64,000 nucleotides of DNA from Atrichornis clamosus (lineage: Eukaryota > Chordata > Aves > Passeriformes > Menuridae). The stretch lies in contig WBMZ01004635.1 of the NCBI GenBank assembly GCA_013400975.1, positions 1 to 64,000 of the forward strand, in the 5' to 3' direction. Both the position numbers and the translations under genes were made by a program. Of this stretch, positions 25,101-36,802 are shown piece after piece. A model generated the notes under the pieces. It was not told the DNA's origin. It did no database searches and was given only the letters and a program-made list of their open reading frames with translations. Within the stretch, counting starts at the first letter, position 1. The number at the start of each line of letters is the position of its first letter.

Positions 25101-27946
25101 TATGGCATGGAGCCCCCAGAGCACTCAGCATAAAAGCACAAATCTATTTAAATTAAGATCTCTGTTTGCTTCCAGCTTCTGAGACAACCTACCCTCTGGA
25201 TTATGCTGCTAGCCCGATAAAGCTGCTCTTCCCAGAACACACTTACCTTTTACTTATATCAGTCTCATCATCAACAGCACTGTGGTACCTAAGCTGGAGA
25301 ATTGCTTCAAGAACTGCAAGAGGTTTTGGATTTCATGCCTGAAACACCCAGAGTGTTTCTCTCTTGCATGACCCAGACATGCAGAAACTCTGGCGGGTCA
25401 CAGCTCTCCCAGCAGCAGGGACAGTTTGCAGAGCTGAGCAGCTGTTTGCTGTGTGAGGATGCTCTCTTCTGTCCTCATCTGCTGAAAAATAAAACACTCT
25501 AGAAAGAAAGGGCAAAATTTTTATTGTCAAAGTCACAGGGCACAGTGAGTCTGAAAATGATGCATAATTCTGAATCTGTGAAGCTCATATCATTAAAAAG
25601 AAAGAGACAAACAGAATTTATGCCTCATGATAAATGATCTGCTGCTTAGTGAAGATAAATAACTAGCCACCTATTCTATGAAACACTGTGACATTTTTGG
25701 GCTTTTTTATTAGACGAATAACCAAGATGAAAAAGATGCCCCTGATTGAAGTTCTTTCCTTCCCAGGTTTGGAACATCCTTCCAAAGGTAAATGAAGCAT
25801 TCCAGATACAGCTCCCTCAGGTGTTGTATCATAATTTGTGGGCTACATGCAGAAAGTTTTTTAATGGGTTTAGAATAAAATAGCTATGCAGAATTGGAAA
25901 TACATTTTGTATTCCTTTCAATGCAGTTTTTTCAGAAATTGCATTTAGATAGAAGATTCTGAAACAACTCTGATAGCCATATTACCAGCAGTCCAAAAGG
26001 TCTTTTTATAAATCAGACTAGTGTAATTATCTGAAATTACTTCCCAGAAGAAACTGAAAGCACAAATGTACTCCAAGAGATATTTCAGAAAATTCAAATG
26101 CTAAAAACATTATTTAGATAATCCTGTTAATTTTTTTTTCTTCCCCTGTAATTTAAGTTCTGCAAATATTTACAGCTTTTTATAATTTCCTAGGAGGCTT
26201 TATTGGTTGGTTGGATTTTCTGATCTTCTGATTTGGGGTTTTTTTGGTTGACAAGTTGTTTAATTTTGGTATTTTTCTGGATAGGCTGTAATAAGCCCAA
26301 GTGGGAATTCTTTTGTGATTTTTTGTGATATTTTATAAACCTTATGCAGTACCTGTATTTCTACTTAACTTGCTTTAATTGATTAATTTTTTTCTTGTCT
26401 GCACACAATAGTATGCATCATTCTAGTACCAAACCAAGTCTGGCCCCTGAAGACTTTTTGCAACACTCAGACTCTGCTCCTCCAATATTTGTCTAACTCC
26501 TCTTTATGGAAGACTCACTAACCTGCACATGTGGTTGTTTTGGTTTTCTTGTCTTTTCCATAGTGCTTCCAATTTTATTCATGCCTAGTCTGACTTTGAA
26601 CATAATTTCTTGGAGTCAAATTTTAAAAAGCTACATGTATCACTTCCTTGTGAATCTTCAGTTTTACAGAACCTAAATTCTTCTTCTCAAGTATTTTGGG
26701 ATTAATTAAGAACATGGTTTTTTAACTGATTTTCAGATACTGCAGACTCAAAACTCCTACCAAAGCCACTAGAAGCTGGTGGGGATTCAGCATCTCTGTC
26801 AGTCCCTGAAAGAAAGGTTTTGGCAACGTCTCAGTTCATCACTTATAAGATCTGGTACTCTGTCACAAATAACAGCTGCTTAAAAGCCGTTTTAGGCCAT
26901 TGATCCATCACTTTTCACACAGCAATTTCCCACTTCTTTTCCATTTGCTACCTTTCTCTTCAGCCACACAGTTTATCTTCATTCCTCATTCCAGCCGCAG
27001 GTCTGACCTCTGTACACCACAGGAGAAGCACCTCTGCCAAGACTGAAAGAACTCATTATTAAATCTTCAATCTTCATTCCCTCTTCCCCTCCCCTCACAT
27101 GGATGTCATGGTTGACACTTACTCTTCCTGCAAGACAAACTGCTCTGCCATGTTAGTACAAAAAACATTCCGAGGTGACACTAGTCTTTGAGCCCTTCTT
27201 GGGGCTCTTACCGTGGAGATGGCAGGGAGTGTCTTTATCTGGTGCTAAGAAAAAGAATGTGTGCTTGCAATAGGACTGGGTTTCTGATACCCTAAGATAC
27301 ACCACACTTCACTGTTTTAACCTCTGCAGCCTCACAAACCACTCCTAAATGATCACTAATTGCTGAACAACATAGCACTAGCAAGGCTTAATGTGTCTTT
27401 TCAATTCACATTTTTAATTAAATAATTTCTTTAGGATTTTTAAAAGCTTTATCTCTGCTTCAGCTGGATCCATATTAATTTTTTTAATCTTCCATACAAA
27501 TCCAAAATATTATACAGACACGTAACCTTTCAGACTCATTTCTATCCTGCTTTTTTTTCTTTTAATGTGGGAAAATATTTTCATATAATTTCCAAAACAT
27601 GCTTAGAAAAAGATAGCCATACTCTCTAATTCAGTCTTATGCTGCTTATTTCTTTGATGTTTGTTACTTTTCTGAGTCTTCCTATAGAGAAGCAGAAAAT
27701 CTTTTGAATATTCAGCAGGGATGTAACGCAGAAGAAGCCCGTGAAGCCCAGCTAGGCAGACACTACTCCAGCTCTATTTTAAGTGACGGAAAAGGATGCA
27801 GACTTCCCATTTCTATAACAGACAGATAGAAAAGAGGAATGCATGGAAGAGAAAGCGCCCACTTTTCAGGAGGAAGTCCCCACCCAAGGTTTTCCTTGCT
27901 CAGTACCAAGACCCAGATCCTGGTCCCAGCAGAGGGTGCTGCTGCT
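22126..27946. other. AT-rich non-coding stretch
   Basis: No gene or confident repeat. It contains an (AC)9 microsatellite at 22517-22534, an A8-CCCC-AAA motif at about 22477-22491 and its reverse complement at about 26234-26247. Around 26200-26290 the plus strand is strongly T/G-biased. All open frames are below 100 codons. Confidence 0.55.
22517..22534. repeat. (AC)9 microsatellite
   Basis: Nine perfect AC units, directly visible. Confidence 0.95.
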
Positions 27947-28070
27947 CCGGCCGTCACAGCGCGGACGGGGATTTTAGATGGACAGCGCCGATTGCTCCGG
28001 CACGGTGACGTCATGTCGTGATGGAGGCAACGTCCTTCATAAAAGCGACAAGAAAACCTACATATCGGAT
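27947..28070 (+). promoter_or_regulatory. CpG cluster with CRE and TATA-like box
   Basis: About fourteen CpGs fall within roughly 120 bp (27948-28067) in a window that is otherwise CpG-poor. A perfect CRE (TGACGTCA) sits at 28006-28013, and a TATA-like CATAAAAG at 28039-28046 follows about 25 bp later in plus orientation. The word TGCTCCGG occurs twice (27943-27950 and 27993-28000). An AATAAA-type signal lies further right near 28173. The arrangement fits a CRE-driven promoter, an LTR fragment or a small regulatory CpG island. No downstream exon is recognised, so the role is inferred only. Confidence 0.4.
28006..28013. promoter_or_regulatory. Perfect CRE palindrome TGACGTCA
   Basis: Lies within the CpG cluster and about 25 bp before a TATA-like box, a spacing compatible with CREB/ATF-type promoters. 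The context makes it more credible than the isolated copy at 14646. Confidence 0.45.
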
Positions 28071-28589
28071 ATAAGGCAAAACTCAACCAGATTGCAGAAA
28101 ATAGAGATGCCTGGGTGCCTTTATGGTCCACATTTCTACAGATATTATCCCAGCAATTCAGAGCGGGCACTAAAATAAAGTATTTGTTAATTTATGGTGA
28201 GCTTAAGGCTCAAAATAAACTAGAAACAAGCATGAATTTTACCAGAAATTAAATAGTTTACTGCAAACAGTTAACGCAAATATAATAACACAAATTAGCA
28301 GAGGAGGAGTTGCAAGATCTCTAATTGCAGGGCAGCATTCTCTTCCCTCATAAGACATAGAGAAGCTGAGATACAAAGATGGAAAATATCTTCTACTCAT
28401 CAAGCTGCTGTTAGAGGTAGGAAGACATAAAATCCTCCTAAATTCAACACCAAGAAGGCTGACAAAGTACTTCACCCCAAAACTCTGGGACTTTTAAGTT
28501 CAATAAGCTTGGCGCAAACAATATTGCTACTCAGACTTTGCAGTTCTGTACTCTCTCACTTCTTAATAGGAGCACAAAAATTATTCACC
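28071..28589. other. Non-coding stretch
   Basis: I see no gene or recognised repeat here beyond an AATAAA-like signal at about 28173. Confidence 0.5.
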
Positions 28590-29000
28590 ACACTGTGTCA
28601 GACCAAATGTACATCTAGCCCAGAATCATTTTCCTACCAATGAACAGAAGCAGATGTCACACCATTAAAGATATTAAAACACAGAAAGTACAGTCTGACA
28701 CTTTGTCACTTTCTATACTATTTTTCAGTAGCCCGTTTTTCAAGGTATTTCTGAGTGTGTGAGTGAACTGTGTTTTTAAACAGTCATTGATAGATTTATT
28801 CTCAGTGAAATTTTCTAACTCCTTCTAAGCCGCTTGTGTGTCTGGACTCCACAACATCCTGTGGCACAAAGTTCTATCAGTTAATTATCTGTCGAAAGAA
28901 AAATTACTTCCTTTGTTTGTGTTAAATCTGCTGCCCAATATGTTAATGTTGTATAATAGTACTAATTAGTTCTCTAGTTACCAAAACAGCAAATACCTCT
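28590..29000 (-). mobile_element. Ancient CR1-type LINE fragment, minus strand
   Basis: The plus-strand text matches the reverse complement of CR1-type 3' ends known from turtles, crocodiles and birds: 'gtgtcagaccaaatgtacat', 'ctagcccagaatca', then 'ctggactccacaacatcctg', 'tggcacaaagttctatcag', 'attacttcctttgtttgtg' and 'ttaaatctgctgcccaa', in the right order. The 3' end is at the left. There are many substitutions and gaps, so it is an old copy. It carries no intact coding sequence. Confidence 0.75.
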
Positions 29001-32000
29001 CCTATAATCAATTGGGAGAAAGATGTCACAACTATTTTGCTTGCTTACGCAACTTCTGATTCACAGAGCTTTGTCACATTTGTTGACTCTGGATATAAAA
29101 CAGCAGGTTCAAATCTATTTTCATTTCACTCATATCACAATCTAGATCGTGTTGACCTGAATCATTGGATTTTAAGTAAACCCCTATAGTATAAAAATGC
29201 ATACATGATTAGTCTATTTATGTCCTGGAAGAAGTTGCTTTTCTCTTTTTTCTGGTCTTGCTGTGAAATACGCAGCATTAACTACAGAGAGAAAGAGCAT
29301 AACAGAGTAGATGGCTTTTGTTTTGTTTCTCCAAGCCCTTTCCTATATTCCTGTATTATTATTTTTTTATTTGAAACTCCATATATTAAAAGCTTGACTT
29401 CTCATGGGCAAAATATTTAATTGACAGCAAGAAGGACATTATAGCCTTTAATTAGCCATTGCCTGCAGCCTGTTTCACTTACATTCTGGTATCAAAACAA
29501 AAGCAGAAACTGCGTCTAAAAAAGCAGCACCATGAAAACACTGGTGGCTTTCAGACACTCTTCATTAATTTTTTAGTATTTCTCTGTCATGACATTTTTA
29601 TATTATGTCATGTAGTTCAGAGAACTTACCCAGTCTCAACCCTTTATGGTGCTATTAATTTCAGTGCACATCACCACCACCACCACAACACCCACCCAAA
29701 ACTCTTTCCTCACTTTTCCTACTTCTGTATTTGCTGATAAAGCACTACTGTACTTTGTTACCAAAATTAACACATCGTCTATAATTTAGAATTGCATCAA
29801 ACTCTTGGCTGAACAAACAATAAAACCATGCAGTCACATCAGGTGATACTCCTCTGTAATAGCTGCACAAGTGAATCAAGGACTGGTATTGCAGATTATT
29901 TTGATAATTAATTCCCTTGAGAAACTCATTTTCCTCTGGGGGGAGTAACAATGGTTCTCCAAAAGGAAGAAAAAATCAGCTTTTCCTTTAAAAATTCCCT
30001 GTTGATGCAGGAAAAACTTGCAATTAGCGTACAAAAGAAATAAGCATGATTTTAAGGAATCATGCTATCTCTTTGTGTTACATTGATTTCAAGAACAAAA
30101 AGGCAAGTCAAAATTCCCGTGCTCTCCAACATAATTAAGCAAAACAGTATATTGACTTGTTTAGCCTGTAACAGGGGGACAGAAACATCACCAGATTTAC
30201 TATGACAAGACTAGAGTTCCTGATTATGCAGGATGGATTATGGGGAAAACTATGCAAATGTTCACCTTGTTGTGAAACTCCAGGCAATTCAGTTGGTGGC
30301 AGCTCTCCTTACAAAACAAAAGGTTATATTCAGAGTTGTGTAACTTGGGTGGGGCTATAATGAAATAGCCAGATGATAGACTTGGTATTCCGTGGCTTAA
30401 ATTATTCCAAGGAAGTGTGTCCATGCCAACTGAAAGAGCAAAATAAGGGTTCAGTCTTGGCTCTCTGCAAAAGGGGTGTGCTGGCTGTTGAGTACCCTAG
30501 TGCAAGGAATGGAAAGGATCTAATGGGATCATAGGGTTCATCTTTGCATTCCATTATCTGTACAGATTGTTAGTCAGTGTTCTCCAGCTCAGTAGACTCT
30601 ACCACAGCTACATAAGAGTAGGGCCCTTGCTATTGTACTAAACAGCCAGTGCAATGCCATTTCCCCATTCCTGTGTGACAAGTTCCTCAAAATGAGAAAC
30701 CACTGCAGCTAAAAAAAACCCCTCTCCATAGCCAGCAGCTGAACATTCCCCTGTAAAATATATTATGGTGATTTTCATCAGATATCAGGTCTTTTCCTGG
30801 ATCCTGTTCTTCCTCTTTCTGAATGTCTGACAGCTGCTTGGCCTTTTGAACCACTCAAACCCCACACATCAAAACTGATGCTCTCTCAGCACGTGCTGGC
30901 AACACTGTTTTGGAGTAGTGACTCCCTGCTTCGCCCACTGCTCAACTGTGAGTGCAGGGGGCCAACATGCACAGCCTGAATCCTCACTGGTCACACAGCT
31001 GGATTTAGTTTATCTTTGCCAAGATGAAGAGAAGTTCTTAAATTCCTGTAAATTGAGTGTTGGTCCTGTAGGATCAAGAAGGGGACAACAGCTCTCGTCT
31101 TCTGCTGCACTGGTATCTCCTGCAGAGTCAGGCCATTCTGCTGGTTCACTACCAGCCTCTCCTCACCTGCCATTGCTCTTTCCTTCTTGCCATCCAAGCC
31201 TCCATTCAGCTCTTCTGCCATTCTTCTTTCTCTCTGTGCAGTACTGAGCTCAACTCAAGCTGCAAACTTGACGACAGCTGAACTCCAGCGAGCTGATGGA
31301 GGGATCTGAGGAGCAGGGGCAGCTGAGTGTTGTGCTCTTCTGGTGATCATGGGGAGTGGGACATGTCTCAGGTTATGTCGTATGGGCTTTCCATGCAGCA
31401 CATGACTTGTATGAGTAGATGTTCCTAGGGGGAGAGTTATCTGTGAATGGGAGCACTGTTTGAAATTTTGTTACAAATGTTACATATAATTTATTTTTTA
31501 AAAAAAAGAGAGAGAGAGAGAGAAGGATGGACTTGGATTGATTGAAATGATTATTCACAGATTTGGGGCTACAGCCGAAGTAGTGGGTGATTGTGAAAAG
31601 CTGAAACATTTCACTTGTAGTTTCTGGGGTTTATTTTTGTTATTTCAGTACATTTTAAAAATTTCTTTAACAGAATTCAAGACAAAAGAAAATCTGAGCT
31701 AATGGAAAATATTTCCTTTTATTTTTATTTGCTCTTTCAACCAAGACTACTCCATTATCTTTGTATTGTTTGTTTAACTTGTAAGAGGTGATAAGGTTTT
31801 CCAAAATGTTTCATAGCACCATGTTAACATTCTATCCCAGTATTTCCATTAACTTTTTCGTAGAATGGGCTGAATGATATTAATCCATTGTTGCATGAGA
31901 AAATTTATTTTTAAACAACCAAACTATGACTTTTTTCACTCCGATTCACTCAGCCAGAAATAGAAACAGGGAAATTTTATGAGTACATCTGCAAAATATT

Positions 32001-32547
32001 TCTGTAGTTTTCAATTAAATATTTTGCTTTTGAACAATCTTCACTAGGATACTTCATTATAAATATTTTCTGAGAATACAAACATATATTTTTGTTAAAA
32101 AAAAAGATGAAATTTTGCCTAAATCTGCCAAAGCCCTGCTAAATGTGGTTCTGTTTTGGTTTATTAATATTTTCCTCAAAATATTTTATAAAGTATTTTT
32201 TGCACCTGATGCCTTTGGAGAATGTCACTTCTATTCACTGCAAAAATTTACTTTCAAAACAATCTTTTTGGCAACAGAGTGGAAATTTTTATCTCTGGTA
32301 GAGGAGCAATGTATCATATTATAAATGCTCCCTTATATTAAGCTTTTTACTGTTGAGAACTAGAAACACTCACAAATTGTCAGGAAGGATGCAGAAACAC
32401 ATTTGATATGCCCAGCAGAACTAACAAGCTAAGGCTGCCTCATAACCAGCCATAAAAACGTGGAAAAACAATCCAATCTCCCTGCTTTGTGTGAGCTTGT
32501 GAGGCATTTCATTCCAATTACTGGTAAGTGTTTACTTTCATACCTGT
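29001..32547. other. AT-rich non-coding stretch
   Basis: No gene supported. It contains an (AG)8 run at 31507-31522 and a CAC-rich run near 29669-29690. Around 30920-31350 the sequence is somewhat GC-richer with overlapping open frames (109 codons plus, 76 codons minus) that I cannot assign. Confidence 0.55.
31507..31522. repeat. (AG)8 microsatellite
   Basis: Eight perfect AG units after a run of A. Confidence 0.9.
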
Positions 32548-33110
32548 TCATAGAATCATACAAAATGCTGAGTAGGAAGAGGCCATTAGGATCATTGAGT
32601 CCAGTAAGATCTGTGAGAGCCAACATCAAAATCTTTGCTGACGGTCAAAATTTTTACATCTTCTGGCTTTCCCAGATCAACTCAGTGGGTTACTCTGTTG
32701 TAGAATGAAATCAGATTCAACAAGATTCTTCCCTCTCGTGAAGCTGTGCTGGCTGTGACCAATGACTGCATTGTCCTCCAGGTGTTTTTCAGTACTTCCC
32801 AGAATAATGTTTTCCATGATCTTACCAGGCACTGACACAAGCATGGCAGGTCTGTAGCTTCAAGGGTCCTCCTTCTTGCCCTTCTTGAAAATCAGAACAA
32901 CATTCACCAGCTTCCAGTCAGCTGGGACCTCTCCAGATTCCCAAAACAGTTTAAAAATCTTCAGGGGAGGTCTTTGATGACATCAGCCAGTTTTTTTGAG
33001 GATTCTTGGATGAATCCCATCAGGCCCCATAGATTTATAGGGATCCAGCTGGATCAGCAGATCTTGCACAAGTTCAGGGTCAACTGGGAGTGGATCATTC
33101 TTGTAGTCAC
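32548..33110 (-). mobile_element. CR1 LINE fragment with reverse-transcriptase remnant, minus strand
   Basis: The left end (32548-32610) resembles the CR1 3' tail, with TTCATAGAATCATAC followed by a decayed 'ggaagggaccttaaagatca'. From about 32700 to 33110 the minus strand encodes a remnant of CR1 ORF2. The translated pieces EVPADWKLVNVV, FKKGKKEDP, SYRPAMLVSVPGKIMENII and HSQHSFTRG, read with small frame changes, are the known reverse-transcriptase N-terminal blocks. The sequence between tail and RT is much shorter than in a full element, so there is an internal deletion. It is interrupted by stops and not functional. Confidence 0.85.
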
Positions 33111-34637
33111 ATACCATTATGAAAGGTAGAAAGACAACAAAGGAGCTTGATGGAATTGATGTAGGCTCTGATACTGATTACAAGAAAATACTGTCCCCTG
33201 AATCTGCTTCAGCCACCTGCAGCACCAAAACCAGTATTCATGGCATGACATAGTTGCTACAAATAATTATAAAAGCACCTTTAATAGGTGTCAGCAACTG
33301 TCATCTAAAACTTTCATTTCTAAGTAGCCTTTTTAGCTGTGATTCTGTATAAGAAAAATGCAAAAAGTATAGAAATCACTATAGATTTTTATAAGAATAC
33401 AATAAAGGGATGAAATAAGTCTCTCACCTTTCAAATAGTTATCTTAGTCATTTTAAGGATTAATAGGATTAAATGTAGTTAAATAAGGGTTACATAAAAA
33501 CACAGAGAGAACCAAGATGAAATTGATAATGCTTTTAAACGTATTGAGGCTTTTTTCTCTCTCTGTCAGCTAATTTTGACCCAATGACCCTATGTTTTTT
33601 ACAAGGTTGTTGGTATTTGCAGGGTTTTTCTTTGTTGTAATTTCCAAAAAAAAAATCTAAAAGTGGTGCAAAATTTAACTTTTTGCCTTGTCATATTTTA
33701 TTATGAGAATTCTAGGCTATTATTTTTATACAACACTTGGCTTTGCCTCTGGCTTCCTGAAAAAACAAGTGGATATTTAGGGATTTGTTTTGTCTTCCAC
33801 AGTCCTGAACTTCCTAAAAATGAGACTCATCTGAAACCATCTTGCCAGTTATGATCACAAAGATGTCTGTTTGACAGCCTAATCTTATGTAGGGTTTTTC
33901 ATCTTTTGCAGAGGCTTTCTTTCATCAGCCATCTCATCAGCATGATTGACTAAAGACTTAGTGAGGAACTACAAGGACAGCTGCAAGACCAGATAGTTTC
34001 CCGTTAGCAGGGATGGATTATGATATAGATCTTGAATGTTTTTGGTTATCGGTGGTTTCTTTGGAATGATGTTTGTATTTCATGGATGTTTATTTAAGGA
34101 CTGCCAAAGAAGAATCTAGAGCAGTTAGGATGTTTCTTTGAGGAGATGGAATCTAAGTATATATATAAAAAGATAGATACATATGTTCACAGGAATGTGT
34201 TTAGCTTATAAGCTCCAGCACTCAAAATCTAGAGAATGGCAAAGTAATGTATCCTGTGCAACTCTTGGATTACACTGCAGTTTCTTTTTCCCTGGTCATA
34301 TACACTTTTTCCCTCCACTAAATGTCTGTGTTTTCAGTGTGCAAACTGAACTGTGTTAGTTCTTGTGGTCCTGCTCCTTCCTCTCCTCTACCTTTGAAGT
34401 GCCAGCATGCACTTATCATGCCAAAATCAAGTGCAGCCAACATATCTGATATCTGATGCAACTACTGATCTGTTCTCTTTCCACATCGTGTTTGTTAGTC
34501 ATTGTCCAAAATGTGTCCCACACCCTGTATAAAGCACGTGACTCAAGGTTTTCTTTAGATACAAAATTATTATTTTCCTCCTGGGCTTTCCTGTAGCCTG
34601 CTGTAGTCACCAAGTGATGCGCAAACACCAATTAAGT
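33111..34637. other. AT-rich non-coding stretch
   Basis: No gene or repeat recognised. Confidence 0.55.
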
Positions 34638-34740
34638 TATTTTCACAACACACCTGTGAGACAGCATACTATTATTATACCAAATTTACATGTGGAGAAC
34701 TAAGGTATGAGGAACTGTGGTTCCACGTGTAAGCTGTGAG
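34638..34740 (+). mobile_element. MIR-type SINE, plus strand
   Basis: The words 'acacctgtgagacagcat', 'actattattataccaaat', 'ttacatgtggagaactaag' and 'gtatgaggaactgtgg' follow the MIR 3' half ('ccctatgaggtaggtacta', 'ttattatccccattttaca', 'gatgaggaaactgaggca'). The fragment is short, diverged and lacks the 5' half. Confidence 0.75.
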
Positions 34741-35278
34741 CATCTTTAGTTATACAGGTTGGGACCATTCTTGGAACAGAGATGACCTATTAACTAAATG
34801 AGGTAGGGTTACTGTTGAAAAATAGCATGTGATCGTGTAATTAAAGACTAAGTCATACCACAAGTGCCTGATAGGGTCAAGAGAACGTTACTCAAGCAGA
34901 TGTAATCCTGATATTTCCTAATCTTTCAAGCTAAATTTCTGGTCCTTAGTTATGTATTTTAATCGAGCTAATATTTGAAAATTGTAGGATTAATCACCCA
35001 CAAAGTCAGAAAAAAGGAAATTTCATTAGATCTCAATATCCTGACTTTCACACAGAAGGGTGTCTGAGTCAACAGAAGGGTGTGAGCCCTTCAGCCTCAC
35101 AGCAGAGTTCTACAATACCTGGCTGTCCCAGGCTGTGCTTCTGCAGAGGTCTAGACCCATCTGCTGCTAGCTAAAAGGAAGACTGAAAGGTAAACAACTG
35201 CAATTTATTTTTGGGGTCATTGAGCACTCTCAGCAGATGGAGGTGCTATGAACCACAGCCTGAAGTAGAGGCATTATT
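34741..35278. other. Non-coding stretch
   Basis: No gene or repeat family recognised. A partial direct repeat with the word CAGAAGGGTGT occurs twice, 20 bp apart, near 35055-35090. Confidence 0.5.
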
Positions 35279-35342
35279 TGAGGAGGAGGGAGGAGGGAGG
35301 AGGTTTAGTAGGGTTGGGTGGTTTTGGTTTTGTGTTTTGGGG
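35279..35342 (+). repeat. G-rich tract with quadruplex potential
   Basis: The plus strand has (GGA)n-like sequence with GG and GGG runs at 35281-35303, followed by further GGG, GGG, GG and GGGG runs to 35342, separated by short loops. There are enough G runs for two- or three-tier G-quadruplexes. I see no gene start beside it. Confidence 0.7.
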
Positions 35343-36724
35343 ATGAGCATTAGTTTTCAGAGACACTGTTTCATCAGTAGGTTCCATGGAATTTTTATAG
35401 CATTCAAGACTGAAATATGTTCAGTTTGAAGAGAAAGACATTGACTTGCTTAGTCTTCCAAACATAACCCTCGATGTTGCACTTGCGCATTGACCTCTGC
35501 TTGTTACATACATTTTGAGCTGCTTCTAACATTTCTCCTACTACTTTTCTTATGTTTAAAGTTTCATGATAACAATAGTATAAATGCCTGCAGGGGAAAA
35601 CAAAAAAAAATCCTTATCTTTTGTATTGTCAGATCCACTAGGCAATCACTATGCACATAGTACACTCCAGAACCTGGCCTAAAAATAAGACAATTGCAAG
35701 ATCTCACTATATGTTAATTTATTCCTCAAGGAAGGCATTTTATTCCTCATCACTTCTCTTATTATCTTTTACAACTTCTGTGACTTAATTGTGGGTTTAG
35801 TTTATTATTTGTACATGCGGCATGCGTCCAGTCTTCCCATATGCAAGAATTTATTTGCATTTTTGTTTTGTCTGGAGGCAATAAAAGCAATGAATTCTAT
35901 CTAAATTAGAAGCTTTGCTTTATCTTTTAGATTGAAACCTGCCATCCACATACATATACACATCAGCATTTTGACTCAGTGTATCCACCTAGCCTGTGAT
36001 TTGTGCATGTTAGTAATGCATCCTGTGCATTCATTGGTTACACAGTGCAAAGCTGGCCTTGAAAAGGGAACTGGAAGGTCTCTAAACATTTGTGGGTTTA
36101 GGAGAAATTATGAACATTTATTACTATTATTTATATATTATTTTTTCTACGTGGAAATAGATTTCTCTTAGGGCTCTCATGTTCATGTTTTCTCCTACTC
36201 TTATGGCTCAGAAAACCCAGGATAATCTGCCAGCAGCTGGAGCTGTAGGTTTGTGCAGTAGCTCACACATCATAAGCCCTGGAAATACCTGTGTATTTTA
36301 TTATAAAATAACTTTTGGAACTACGGTCTCAGTATGTTTAAAAAAAGAAATTGAGTAATACAGAAGGAACACTAAATCTTAAAAGGATTACTTTTAAAAG
36401 GTTGGCTCAGAGGGATTTCCCCCTTGAATTTGCTTTGTTTGCAGTCAGTGACTGCAAGTCTCCTGCAAGCAATATTTGTCCTATGAGTATAGAGCCCTCA
36501 AGGGTTTATCAAGTCTGCTGTCCCTCTAGTGCTGATTCTAACGTCTTCACACTCTGGAGATAAAAAGGAAACACATCAGTTGACACATCAGAGGCAACCT
36601 TTCATTGTGTCAAACTCCTCTTCCCAAAGAATGACAACTTCTTTCCAGTTCTGAGGAGCCACCTCTTGCATAAGCACTGCATGGGTTTGGTCTTTAGTGG
36701 TACTGCACATACCTTTAAAACACG
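35343..36724. other. AT-rich non-coding stretch
   Basis: No gene or repeat recognised. Open frames stay below 80 codons. Confidence 0.55.
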
Positions 36725-36802
36725 CAGTGCTCTCAAGCCCTGCTGAAGTCAGAGGGAACTGAAGTGCATTTTTCTTGCCAGAGTGATCAAAGCCTGGCCC
36801 AA
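36725..36802 (+). repeat. Possible ancient amniote repeat fragment
   Basis: The segment 'agccctgctgaagtcagag' ... 'gatcaaagcctggcccaag' resembles the old repeat type whose copies read 'cctgctgaagtcaatggg' ... 'ggatcaggccc'. Short and weak. Confidence 0.35.

Noticed and set aside
27763..28170. 135-codon minus-strand open frame
   Set aside because: Its openness follows from the GC-rich CpG cluster, it has no known domain and it overlaps several plus-strand frames.
29107..29120. Possible tRNA B-box (GTTCAAATC)
   Set aside because: There is no A-box at the right distance and no cloverleaf can be drawn.
35055..35092. Direct repeat CAGAAGGGTGT as part of an array
   Set aside because: Only two imperfectly spaced copies, with no CRISPR-like or satellite structure.
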